NCBI RefSeq assembly: GCF_006716425.1
Contig: NZ_VFOZ01000002.1
Span: 186,001-250,000, forward strand
Origin: Actinoallomurus bryophytorum
GTDB lineage: Bacteria > Actinomycetota > Actinomycetes > Streptosporangiales > Streptosporangiaceae
DNA: 64,000 nt
Direction: 5' to 3'
Part shown: piece by piece, positions 1 through 7,707 of the stretch
How positions within the stretch are numbered: position 1 is the first letter of the stretch
Layout: each line of letters begins with the position of its first letter
Notes under the pieces: model-generated
Told to the model about the DNA's origin: nothing
Databases searched by the model: none
The model's input: the letters and a program-made list of their open reading frames with translations, nothing else
Program-made: the position numbers and the translations under genes

Positions 1-1
1 G

Positions 2-1081
2 GTGATCGCCAACCGGGCGTCACAGCTCCTGGACGGCGCGCTCGGCACGCAGGAGCCGGTGGCCCCGAACGACGACGTCAACATGGGGCAGTCCAGCAAC
101 GACAGCTTCCCCACCGCCATGCACCTCGCGTCCGTACGGATGATCGACGACCACCTGCTCCCGCAGGCCGAAGAGCTCGCGACCACGATCGAGGCCAAGG
201 CCGACCAGTGGAAGGAGGTCGTCAAGATCGGGCGGACCCATCTCGAGGACGCCGTCCCCCTGACCGTCGGGCAGGAATGGTCCGGGTACGCCGCCCAGCT
301 ACGCGCCTGCGTCCAGGAGATCGACCACGCCCGGCAGGGCCTCCTGGAGCTGGCACTCGGTGGCACCGCCGTCGGGACGGGGTTGAACGCCCCGAAAGGG
401 TTCAGCCATGACGTCGCGGCGCGGATCGCCGAGCTGACCGGCATACCGTTCGTCACGGCGCCGAACAAGTTCATGGCACAGGGGTCGCTCGACCCGATGG
501 TGCGGGCTCACGGCGCGCTTCGCGGGCTCGCCGTCGCCTTGATGAAGATCGCCAACGACATGCGATGGCTGGCCTCCGGACCACGCACCGGCTTCGCCGA
601 ACTGCTGCTGCCGCAGAACGAGCCGGGGTCCTCGATCATGCCGGGCAAGGTCAACCCGACCCAGTGCGAGGCCATCGTGATGATCGCCATCCAGGTGCTC
701 GGCGACGACACCGCAGTCGCCTTCGCCGGAAGCCAGGGCAACTTCGAGCTCAACGCGATGCGCCCGTTGATCATCAACAACTTCCTGCACTCCGCGCGCA
801 TCCTCGCCGACGGAATGGAGAAGTTCCGCACCTTCTCCGTCAGCGGCACCGAGCTCAACCGGGACAAGATCACGCAGTACGTGAACGAGAGCCTGATGCT
901 GGTCACGGCGCTGAGCCCCACCATCGGCTACCAGAACGCCGCGCACATCGCCGAGTCCGCGCTGGCCAACGGCCAGACCCTGAAAGAGGCCGCTCTGGCG
1001 AGCGGCCACGTCGACGAGAAGACCTTCGACGCGGTCGTCGACCCGCTCTCGATGGTCGGCCACGGCGTCTCCGGCGCTTGA
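2..1081 (+). CDS. fumC: Class II fumarate hydratase, 3' part
   Basis: Interconverts fumarate and malate in the TCA cycle as a cytoplasmic tetramer. The 359 visible residues carry the class II signature GSSIMPGKVNP (about residues 209-219), the substrate loop NMGQSSNDSFPTAMH near residue 27, and IGRTHLEDAVPLTVGQE, which is fumarase-like rather than aspartase-like. The family is about 460 residues, so roughly 100 N-terminal residues lie upstream of the window, and the GTG at base 2 is probably internal. The C-terminus is complete. Confidence 0.93.
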   Translation: MIANRASQLLDGALGTQEPVAPNDDVNMGQSSNDSFPTAMHLASVRMIDDHLLPQAEELATTIEAKADQWKEVVKIGRTHLEDAVPLTVGQEWSGYAAQLRACVQEIDHARQGLLELALGGTAVGTGLNAPKGFSHDVAARIAELTGIPFVTAPNKFMAQGSLDPMVRAHGALRGLAVALMKIANDMRWLASGPRTGFAELLLPQNEPGSSIMPGKVNPTQCEAIVMIAIQVLGDDTAVAFAGSQGNFELNAMRPLIINNFLHSARILADGMEKFRTFSVSGTELNRDKITQYVNESLMLVTALSPTIGYQNAAHIAESALANGQTLKEAALASGHVDEKTFDAVVDPLSMVGHGVSGA

Positions 1082-1288
1082 TGCCCCTCACACCGTGCGG
1101 AGGTAGCGGCTCCACGATCTCCTCGCGGTCCACCGTGATCGGCCCGTCGGCCTAGAGGCGGCCAGGATTCTCAGAACGAGACGCCCACCGGGAGGATCCT
1201 GGGCTTACCTGGATCTATGGGACCTAGAACCTCACCTCCGGCGGCGCAGGCTGCCGAGCAGCTGTGCTCTTACGTACCGGACGGTCCT

Positions 1289-1879
1289 GTGAGTACGACG
1301 AGCACACCCATTCGTTGCGTCATCGTCGATGACAACCGTCACTTCCTGCACACCGTCAACGACGTGCTCAGCTATGAGGGAATCACCGTGGTCGGCCTTG
1401 CCTCGAAGAGCGACGAGGCCCTCAGCCATGCCTGCCTGCACCGGCCCGACGTCGTCCTCGTGGACGTCAACTTGGGGCCGAAGAGCGGTTTCGACCTCAC
1501 GCGGCGGCTGATGGCGGCGGCACCCGCCTGGCAGCCGACCGTGATTTTGATGTCCACCTACGCTGAAGAGGACGTCAGGCCCATGCTCGAGACCAGCCCC
1601 GCCGCCGCGTACATCCCGAAGATCGCCATCTCCGGGCCCGCCATCCGCCGGGCCCATCGCGAGTATCGGGAGCGCGGGCGGCCTTCGACGGGACGTCATC
1701 GAATGGTCGCGACGCCCGGCCATGCCGATGAGCGCGACGACAGACGGGCCCATGCCGCAGATCGGAAGGAAGGAGGGGGTGGGTGGTCGACGACATCAGG
1801 GCCGACAGTGTGGCCCGGGTCCGGGAACGTTTTCTGCAAGCGGAGGAAGTGTCACCCGACCGGCTGCGGGCCGGGATAG
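1289..1879 (+). CDS. CheY-like response regulator, C-terminus probably aberrant
   Basis: A receiver domain fills residues 1-115. The acidic pocket is IVDDN, the phospho-acceptor Asp lies in VLVDVNLG, a conserved Ser in ILMSTYAEED and the Lys in AYIPKIAIS. GTG at 1289 is preferred because the domain begins right after it; in-frame codons upstream to 1217 add a non-conserved tail. After residue ~125 the sequence turns Arg/His-rich and overlaps the start of the next gene, as if the normal stop had been lost by a frameshift near 1650. Single-domain regulators of this type usually end there. No kinase is visible nearby. Confidence 0.6.
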   Translation: MSTTSTPIRCVIVDDNRHFLHTVNDVLSYEGITVVGLASKSDEALSHACLHRPDVVLVDVNLGPKSGFDLTRRLMAAAPAWQPTVILMSTYAEEDVRPMLETSPAAAYIPKIAISGPAIRRAHREYRERGRPSTGRHRMVATPGHADERDDRRAHAADRKEGGGGWSTTSGPTVWPGSGNVFCKRRKCHPTGCGPG

Positions 1880-2774
1880 TCGAATCATGGCGACGCTCGC
1901 AGCTGTACGCCGTCCCTGCAGCGAACACTTCAACGAGCGGCTGCACCGGGGAGCGTGCGCCGGCGCGCCCATCCGGGACCCGCTGACCGGACGGCTGGCC
2001 GGGCTGCTGAACATCAGCTGCTGGCACAAAGACGCCGGGCCGTTGGTGCCCGCTCTGGCGCACAACGCCGCGAGCGCCGTCGAGCAGCGGCTGGCGGAGC
2101 TGGGATCAGAGCGCGAGCGGGCCCTCATGCGCGAGTTCCTTTCCATCGGCAGGAAGTTCGGCCGGCCGGCCATCACCGTCGGCGACGGCCTGACCATGGC
2201 GAACCGGCCGGCCGCCGACCTCCTCGAGGCGCGACGGCCCGCACCCCGGCCGATGATCAGTCCCGCCGCGCTGGGCCTCGCGGGTGGCTCCACCACGTTC
2301 TGTAAGGTGTGCGCCGACCTGATGGCAGGGTGCCCGGCCGGTACCTGGACGCTGGTGGAGGGCGAACCCGGCGCAGGCAAGCTGACGCTCGCCGAAGCCG
2401 CGCACCACGCCCGCGACCGCGAGGCGCCGCTCGTCATGATCGAGCCCGCCGACCGGCCCGAGGACACCACGGCCCGCCTGGACCAGGCCTCCTCCAACGG
2501 CTCCGCGAGGCGCACCGTGGTACTCCGCCACCCGGAGAGCTTCACCCCCACCGCGCTGGCGGCGGTCATGGCATGGATGGCCTCACAGTCCGGGCATCCG
2601 GAGCGGCCCTGGCTCGTCGCCACCGCATCCGTGGCCACCGAACTGCCGGCCGGCCTGCTGCGCGCCCTGCCGGTGACGCTGACCGTGCCGCCCCTGCGTT
2701 ACCGGATCGACGACGTGCGCGAGACGATCTACCGCAAGATCAACACCTACGGAATCTCGGTCACCCCACGCTAA
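1783..2774 (+). pseudogene. Decayed AcoR/GAF-type activator (internal deletion, frameshift, lost C-terminus)
   Basis: A GTG start at 1783 follows a strong AAGGAGGGGG stretch. The first ~45 residues, including VRERFLQAEEVSPDRL and IVESWRRSQL, match the N-terminus of GAF-Fis activators. Near 1915 the reading frame changes and the text jumps to the end of a GAF domain (EHFNERL, CAGAPIRDPLTGRLAGLL), so about 130 residues are missing. A P-loop-like GEPGAGKLTLAE follows. The protein stops at 2774, before the helix-turn-helix expected in this family. Three separate lesions make function unlikely. It would once have responded to a small ligand, probably with the adjacent receiver protein. Confidence 0.7.
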
Positions 2775-2818
2775 CCCCGTCCGCGTTCTCCGAGGCCCCT
2801 ACGCCGCCCTCACGAAAC

Positions 2819-3142
2819 TCAGGCGGGTACGAGTGCCGCCAAGGGGACGTGGTGCTGGCCCGCGTGAACATCCCGATCGCGCAGGCTGCCCTGGGCCACC
2901 GGCCGGGGAAAGGAGATCTTGACGACGTTGAGGACGGGGATGCGGAAGATCTGGACGTCCGCCGGGTCGAGTTCGTACAGCCGCGCGATGACCTCCTCGT
3001 TGATGAAGTCCTCGTCCGCGACGGTCGCGTAGTCCTCGGCCGAGCACATGAAGAGCTCCATGGTGACCCAGAAGGGGCCGGCGTTCTTGGAACGCACTTC
3101 CTGGGCCAGTTCGCCCAGCGTGGGCCGGCGCTCATCGGTCAT
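2819..3142 (-). CDS. DUF4387 family protein
   Basis: A protein of 107 residues with the family-typical C-terminus VVKISFPRPVAQGSLRDRDVHAGQQ-like, followed by HVPLAAL. The biochemical role is not established. The family is regularly encoded directly behind AtuA/DUF1446 proteins, as here, so the two probably form one enzyme or complex (inference). ATG at 3142 overlaps the AtuA stop by 11 bp, indicating translational coupling. It is the last gene of the leftward operon. Confidence 0.85.
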   Translation of the reverse strand: MTDERRPTLGELAQEVRSKNAGPFWVTMELFMCSAEDYATVADEDFINEEVIARLYELDPADVQIFRIPVLNVVKISFPRPVAQGSLRDRDVHAGQHHVPLAALVPA

Positions 3143-4541
3143 GGGAGGCGTCCTCGGTGATCTCGATGCGGAACATGTCGGTGGGTTCGTCGACGTCGAC
3201 GACGTGGTTGAGCACGAACTCGTAGGCCGGACCGCGCTCGGTCTCCGCGGGTGAGGTGGCGAAGGCCAGGCTCGGCAGGTAGTCCATGTCATGGGTCGGG
3301 AGGTGGAGCATCAGCGGATTGGCGATCTTGGCGATCGTGGTGGCCGTGGCCTGGTCCGGGGCGTTGACCAGCAGCATCACTCCGACCTCCCGGGGCCGCC
3401 CGGCCGCCGGGTCGATGGCTCCGAGTACGGCGTTGTACCCGTACGGACGGATGTCCACGGCGTACTCGGGAGGGTCGAGTCCCAGTGTCTGGCGTACGCG
3501 CCCGGCGAGGACCTCCTCCAGCAGGGCGAGCCACTCCTCGATCCGCGCGAGGATGCGCGGATCCCGGATGGCGGTGAAGGACATGGTCTCGTAGCCCGTG
3601 ACGCGGGCTCCTTCGAGCTTGATCGTGTGCTGGCCGGCGAGCTCGAAGCGGGACCCTTCGACGCGGACACGGCGGTGGTCCAGCGCGGTGTAGACCGCGT
3701 CGGAGACGACGAGCGTGCCCGCCGGCTCCCGCATCTGGAACGGGTCGACCGTCTCGTAGAGCATGTGCGCCGCCACCGACGTCGGTGTGCAGGCGGTGGA
3801 GGGGTCCAGTGGCTCGATGGTGAAGCCGTCCTGGTCGATGGTGGCGAGGACGCCTCCCCCTCGCGGGTCGGTGGTGCACTGCCCACCGCACTCGACGATC
3901 TTGGAAGCGTGCCAGGTGGGACCCGCAGGCATTCCCTTCATCAACGGGTACGCGGCGGCCACGGCGGTGTCGGTGGCGCGACCGGCGAGCACCACGTCGG
4001 CCCCGGCCGCCAGCGCCTCCACGATGGGTTCGTGGCCCATCATACCGACGATGTGGCTGCAGTCGTCCAGCGTGGCGGCGTCCAGCCGGCCCATCGGTGC
4101 CAGCGGGTGTACCCGTCCCTCGTTGAGGCTCTCCTTGAGGGCGGCGGCCGTCTGCTCGCTGTAGATGCGGGCGACCTTCAGGTCCAGGCTCTCCTCCCGG
4201 AGGATCCCGTCGACGATTCCGGCGACCCAGTCGACGCCGGAGTCGGTGCCGCTCGTGCCGCACGAACCGATGATCAGCGGGATGCCGGCGTCGGCCGAGG
4301 CCCGCAGCAGTATCCGCAGGTCGCGGGCGACGGCGGCGGTGGCCGTCTTCGGTGTGCCCGAGCCCAGATAGTACGGACCGGAGTCGGTGGAACCACCGTC
4401 GACGGCGATCACGTCGGCCCCCAGCTCGAGCCCCCGGCCGACCGTCTCCGGCGGGAAACCCGCCCCGAGCATTCCGCTGGGGGTCAAGATCCTGACGGTC
4501 TCCCCCGGAGCGGGATCCCCGGTCGCGGCCGTGCTCGTCAT
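3132..4541 (-). CDS. AtuA-like (DUF1446) protein, possible independent translation
   Basis: A 469-residue product if started at ATG 4541 (upstream GAGG, spacing ~7). It belongs to the acyclic terpene utilisation AtuA/DUF1446 family. Visible family features are the N-terminal GGSTDSGPYYLG, GSCGTSGTDSGVDW, GMMGHEPIVEALAAGADVVLAGRATDTA and the GGQCTTDPRGGG block. The name comes from Pseudomonas citronellol metabolism. The neighbours here (hydroxyacid dehydrogenase, tartrate-type dehydrogenase, MFS carrier) point instead to hydroxy-carboxylate breakdown (inference). It shares its frame with the upstream dehydrogenase with no stop between them. Confidence 0.8.
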   Translation of the reverse strand: MTSTAATGDPAPGETVRILTPSGMLGAGFPPETVGRGLELGADVIAVDGGSTDSGPYYLGSGTPKTATAAVARDLRILLRASADAGIPLIIGSCGTSGTDSGVDWVAGIVDGILREESLDLKVARIYSEQTAAALKESLNEGRVHPLAPMGRLDAATLDDCSHIVGMMGHEPIVEALAAGADVVLAGRATDTAVAAAYPLMKGMPAGPTWHASKIVECGGQCTTDPRGGGVLATIDQDGFTIEPLDPSTACTPTSVAAHMLYETVDPFQMREPAGTLVVSDAVYTALDHRRVRVEGSRFELAGQHTIKLEGARVTGYETMSFTAIRDPRILARIEEWLALLEEVLAGRVRQTLGLDPPEYAVDIRPYGYNAVLGAIDPAAGRPREVGVMLLVNAPDQATATTIAKIANPLMLHLPTHDMDYLPSLAFATSPAETERGPAYEFVLNHVVDVDEPTDMFRIEITEDASHDR

Positions 4542-5582
4542 CTCGTCCTCGTTTCTCTTGATCGTTCTTCGTACCGCCGGCTCCGCGACGGCCCGGTGGT
4601 CACCGGCCCGTACGGGCGGGAGCAGATGTGCGTTGAGCGAGGACCGGGGACGTCCGCGCAGGGCGGCCACCAGTTCGCGGGCGCCGTCCAGGCCGGCGGC
4701 CCGGCGGGCCTCGGCGGTCTGCCCGGCCAGGTGGGAGTAGACCGTGATGCCGGGGACGTCGCGCAAGGGGCTGTCCGCCGGCAGCGGCTCGGTCTCGGCG
4801 ACGTCGAGGGCGGCGCCGGCGAGCCGGCCCGTGCGTACCGCGTCGGCCAGTGCCGCCTCGTCGACGATGGCGCCGCGTGCGGTGTTGACCAGGTGCGCCG
4901 TCGGTCTCATGCGGGCGAGCGCGGACGCGTCGATCAGGTGCCGGGTGGCCGGGGTGAGCGCGGTGTGCAGGGAGAGGAAGTCCGCGGCGGCCAGGAGTTC
5001 GGGCAGGTCCACGAACCGCACGGAGGCGTCGTCGCGCCGGCTCGCCGGCACGCCGGTCGTGCAGAGCACCGACAGTCCGAATGCCCGGGCGAGAGGCACC
5101 ACGGCCCTGGCCGCCGCACCGTACCCGAGGAGTCCGAGCGTCCTGCCGCGCAGCTCGTGACCGTCCTCGCGCGGCCAGCGACCGGCGCGGACACCGGCGG
5201 CGACCGGCACCAGCCGGCGGGCCTGGGCCAGCAGCAGGGCCATCGTGTACTCGGCCACGGCGTTGGCGTTGACGCCGGGCAGATTGCTCACCGAGACGCC
5301 CGCGCGGGTCGCGGCCGCGATGTCGACCGAGTCGTAACCGACGCCGGTACGTACCACCGCGCGGAGGGCCCGGGCCTGCGCGAACACCTCGGCGGTCATC
5401 GGCTCGCCTGCGATCAGCGCGCCCTCGGCGCCGTCCAGGATCGCGATCAGCTCGTCGCGCTCACGGGCGCCCCGCAGCGGGCGGTGCCGGGTGGTGTAGC
5501 CCGCGTCGAGGAGGAAGCGGTCCACCTCGTCGCCGGGCACCAGGTAGTCGGTGGTGATGAGGACGGTGGGCGGCGTGCTCAC
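3132..5582 (-). CDS. D-2-hydroxyacid dehydrogenase reading in-frame into AtuA-like protein (816-aa fused ORF)
   Basis: From GTG at 5582, which overlaps the MFS stop as GTGA, the first ~325 residues form a complete NAD-dependent D-2-hydroxyacid dehydrogenase. It has a Rossmann motif GLLGYGAAARAV, the Arg in NTARGAIVDE, the Glu in DVAETEPLP and the His in YSHLAGQTAEA. No stop codon follows. The frame runs through a basic ~25-residue linker (AVRRTIKRNEDE at its end) straight into the AtuA domain. Either this is a real bifunctional fusion or the dehydrogenase has lost its stop codon. A ribosome-binding GAGG sits just before the internal ATG at 4541, so AtuA may also be made separately. Confidence 0.75.
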   Translation of the reverse strand: MSTPPTVLITTDYLVPGDEVDRFLLDAGYTTRHRPLRGARERDELIAILDGAEGALIAGEPMTAEVFAQARALRAVVRTGVGYDSVDIAAATRAGVSVSNLPGVNANAVAEYTMALLLAQARRLVPVAAGVRAGRWPREDGHELRGRTLGLLGYGAAARAVVPLARAFGLSVLCTTGVPASRRDDASVRFVDLPELLAAADFLSLHTALTPATRHLIDASALARMRPTAHLVNTARGAIVDEAALADAVRTGRLAGAALDVAETEPLPADSPLRDVPGITVYSHLAGQTAEARRAAGLDGARELVAALRGRPRSSLNAHLLPPVRAGDHRAVAEPAVRRTIKRNEDEMTSTAATGDPAPGETVRILTPSGMLGAGFPPETVGRGLELGADVIAVDGGSTDSGPYYLGSGTPKTATAAVARDLRILLRASADAGIPLIIGSCGTSGTDSGVDWVAGIVDGILREESLDLKVARIYSEQTAAALKESLNEGRVHPLAPMGRLDAATLDDCSHIVGMMGHEPIVEALAAGADVVLAGRATDTAVAAAYPLMKGMPAGPTWHASKIVECGGQCTTDPRGGGVLATIDQDGFTIEPLDPSTACTPTSVAAHMLYETVDPFQMREPAGTLVVSDAVYTALDHRRVRVEGSRFELAGQHTIKLEGARVTGYETMSFTAIRDPRILARIEEWLALLEEVLAGRVRQTLGLDPPEYAVDIRPYGYNAVLGAIDPAAGRPREVGVMLLVNAPDQATATTIAKIANPLMLHLPTHDMDYLPSLAFATSPAETERGPAYEFVLNHVVDVDEPTDMFRIEITEDASHDR

Positions 5583-6871
5583 AGGGCGCCCTCCCCCGTG
5601 TCGTTGCCGCGCTGGAGCCGGTCGATCCGGACGACCAGCAGGATGGCGATGACGGTCAGGACCGCGATGTCCAGCAGCATCAGATGCCATCCCGTGATGT
5701 CGACCGCCAGGCCGACGAGGGCCGGCCCGGCGATGCCCCCGGACGCCCATCCGACGGTGTACAGGCCGGTGTAGGTACCGAGGACGCGGGACGACGGTGC
5801 CAGGTTCCACAGCACGACGACGGCGTTGATGATGAAACCGGCGGCGCCGGCCCCGCCGAGGCACAGCGTCACCATGGTGACCGTCGGAGTCTGGACGGCG
5901 GCTCCCAGGAGCAGGCCGATGGCGAAGACCGCCATCCCGGCGACCATGACCCGCAGCCGCCCGAAGCGCTCGGCGAGCAGGGCGACGGGGAAGGCGGCGA
6001 GGATGTAGGTGATCCCGCTGGGCAGCGTCAGTCCGCCGGCCTGGCCGTCGGAGAGGCCGAGGACCTCCACACCGTACGGGGTCATCAGGGAACGTGATGC
6101 GAACCAGGCGCTCGCGAAGGCGAACACGGCGATGATCAGTAGCAGCCGGCTCCGGTCGGGATCGCGCACCAGCTCGCGGAGAATGACCCTGGCCTTCACC
6201 TCGGCGTTCGCCTCGCGCCGGCCGGTGGCCGCCGACGCCTCGTCCTCCGCGAGGGCGGCCTGGTAGGCCGCCGAACGGCTGTCCCGTACCCGCCAGACGA
6301 GCACCGCCGCCGCCACCAGCATGAGGCCCGACGGAACGGCGAAGGCCAGTTTCGGGTGGTCGTCGACCAGCAGCAGGCTGACCAGTGCGGCGACGATGGT
6401 GGTCAGCGCTGAGGCGATCTTCACCGCGGCGTTCCCCCGGCTCCGGCGCGCGGGCTCGATGAAGTCGGGCATGAGCGACTCGCTGACGGGCTTGAAACTG
6501 TTCATCACCAGCGCGTAGAGGAAGATCACCAGGATCAGCCAGCCCAGCGACGTCGCCTGCGGGATGAGCAGGAACAAGGCGGCGCCCACCGGCATCATGA
6601 CCGCCAGGTACGGGATCCGGCGCCCCCAGGCCGTCCGGGTGTTGTCCGACCGGTTGCCCATGTAGGGCTGGATGAAGACTCCGAGCAGGTTGTCCATGCC
6701 CATGAGCAGGCCGATCACCGCCGCACTGGAGACGTGGTCCCGCAGCAGTTCGGGCACCCGGTTGTCGTAGAAGTTCCAGGTCGACTCCTGAGCGAACACC
6801 GCCAGGGCCACGTAGAAGGTGATCCTCCTGGTGCCGGCCGAACGGATTTCGGTACGGGTCGCGCTCGCCAT
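5579..6871 (-). CDS. MFS transporter, GPH/SLC45-like
   Basis: A 430-residue membrane protein with about 12 hydrophobic segments. The first loop carries RSDNTRTAWGRRIPYL, the cation-symporter-type motif of glycoside and sucrose carriers. It opens the leftward operon and overlaps the following dehydrogenase start by 4 bp. It probably imports the hydroxy acid or sugar acid degraded by the neighbours (inference). The upstream region is shared with the divergent GntR regulator and contains palindromes. Confidence 0.85.
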   Translation of the reverse strand: MASATRTEIRSAGTRRITFYVALAVFAQESTWNFYDNRVPELLRDHVSSAAVIGLLMGMDNLLGVFIQPYMGNRSDNTRTAWGRRIPYLAVMMPVGAALFLLIPQATSLGWLILVIFLYALVMNSFKPVSESLMPDFIEPARRSRGNAAVKIASALTTIVAALVSLLLVDDHPKLAFAVPSGLMLVAAAVLVWRVRDSRSAAYQAALAEDEASAATGRREANAEVKARVILRELVRDPDRSRLLLIIAVFAFASAWFASRSLMTPYGVEVLGLSDGQAGGLTLPSGITYILAAFPVALLAERFGRLRVMVAGMAVFAIGLLLGAAVQTPTVTMVTLCLGGAGAAGFIINAVVVLWNLAPSSRVLGTYTGLYTVGWASGGIAGPALVGLAVDITGWHLMLLDIAVLTVIAILLVVRIDRLQRGNDTGEGAL

Positions 6872-6907
6872 TGAGGTCCTCCTCCGCTATGGCACGCGTC
6901 ACGGTAG

Positions 6908-6957
6908 TTGCTATAGCAAAAAAGTCAAGAGACAGCATTTGTGACTTGCCATGTCAC
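6908..6957. promoter_or_regulatory. Divergent operator region of the GntR locus
   Basis: The 101 bp between the MFS and GntR starts hold a perfect 12-bp palindrome TTGCTATAGCAA (6908-6919) and an inverted repeat GTGAC-N7-GTCAC (6941-6957) just upstream of the regulator start. FCD-type GntR proteins bind short palindromes of this kind, so both are candidate autoregulatory and operon-control sites. Which one is bound is unknown. Confidence 0.5.
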
Positions 6958-6972
6958 TGTTACGATGCGGCC

Positions 6973-7707
6973 ATGACGGTCAAGTCGACGGCGGACCGAT
7001 CCGCCACAGGCGGCCAGACTCGAGCCGACCTCGCCTACCAGGCCCTGAGGGAGGCGATCGCCTCCGGTGCGCTCCGTCCTGGCCAGAAGGTGACCGAGCG
7101 AGGCCTGGCCGAGCAGCTCGAGGTCAGCTCCACACCGGTGCGCGAAGCGCTGCGCCGGCTCGAGCAGGACGGACTCATCCAGCGCACGGGGCCACGAACG
7201 GTCGTCGTGGCCGAGATCGCCGAGCGCGCCATCGACGACCTCGCCGAGGTCGAGATAGGTCTGCGGGGACTGGTGGCCCGGTTCGCGGCCCGGTACGCCA
7301 CCCCCGAACAGCTGGACGCCCTCGACACGATCCTCGACGCCGCCGACGACCTGCTGATCGTCATCGTCACCCGGCACCGGAACGGCGAGAACGTCGACCG
7401 GTACGTCGCCGCGCTGCTCGACCGGATGCAGGAGTTCAACGAGGCGGTGAACTCCTGTGCCGCCAACCCGGTGCTGATCCGGCTCCTCGAGCAGTCGCGG
7501 GTCTTCTCCCAGCCCGAGCGCCGGGCACGGATCCTCGAACAGATCGCGGCGGGCGACAGCTTCGGGCTGGACCGCTACTCCAGCCACCGCGCCCTGGTAC
7601 GCGCCCTACGGGAAGGCGACTCGGCGACCGCGGAACGGCTGGTCATCCAGGACGCCCAAGGCGGCCTGGCGGCCCTTCGAGCGCGCCCGCGCAGGAGGTC
7701 CCGATGA
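6973..7707 (+). CDS. GntR/FadR-type (FCD) transcriptional regulator
   Basis: A protein of 244 residues. A winged helix-turn-helix at about residues 18-80 reads LRPGQKVTERGLAEQLEVSS and PVREALRRLEQDGLI, followed by an all-helical FCD ligand domain rich in Arg, Asp and His. ATG at 6973 is chosen over upstream codons because the family N-terminus begins there. It probably represses both divergent arms until a carboxylate effector binds (family knowledge plus context). Its stop overlaps the next start as ATGA, so regulator and dehydrogenase are co-translated. Confidence 0.9.
   Translation: MTVKSTADRSATGGQTRADLAYQALREAIASGALRPGQKVTERGLAEQLEVSSTPVREALRRLEQDGLIQRTGPRTVVVAEIAERAIDDLAEVEIGLRGLVARFAARYATPEQLDALDTILDAADDLLIVIVTRHRNGENVDRYVAALLDRMQEFNEAVNSCAANPVLIRLLEQSRVFSQPERRARILEQIAAGDSFGLDRYSSHRALVRALREGDSATAERLVIQDAQGGLAALRARPRRRSR

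Noticed and set aside
903-1133. Small leftward frame at the end of fumC
   Set aside because: Arg-rich, antisense to the fumarase C-terminus, no homology visible.
3291-5774. Long rightward open frame of over 800 codons
   Set aside because: It is antisense to the dehydrogenase-AtuA genes. GC-rich third positions make long shadow frames; it has no family motifs.
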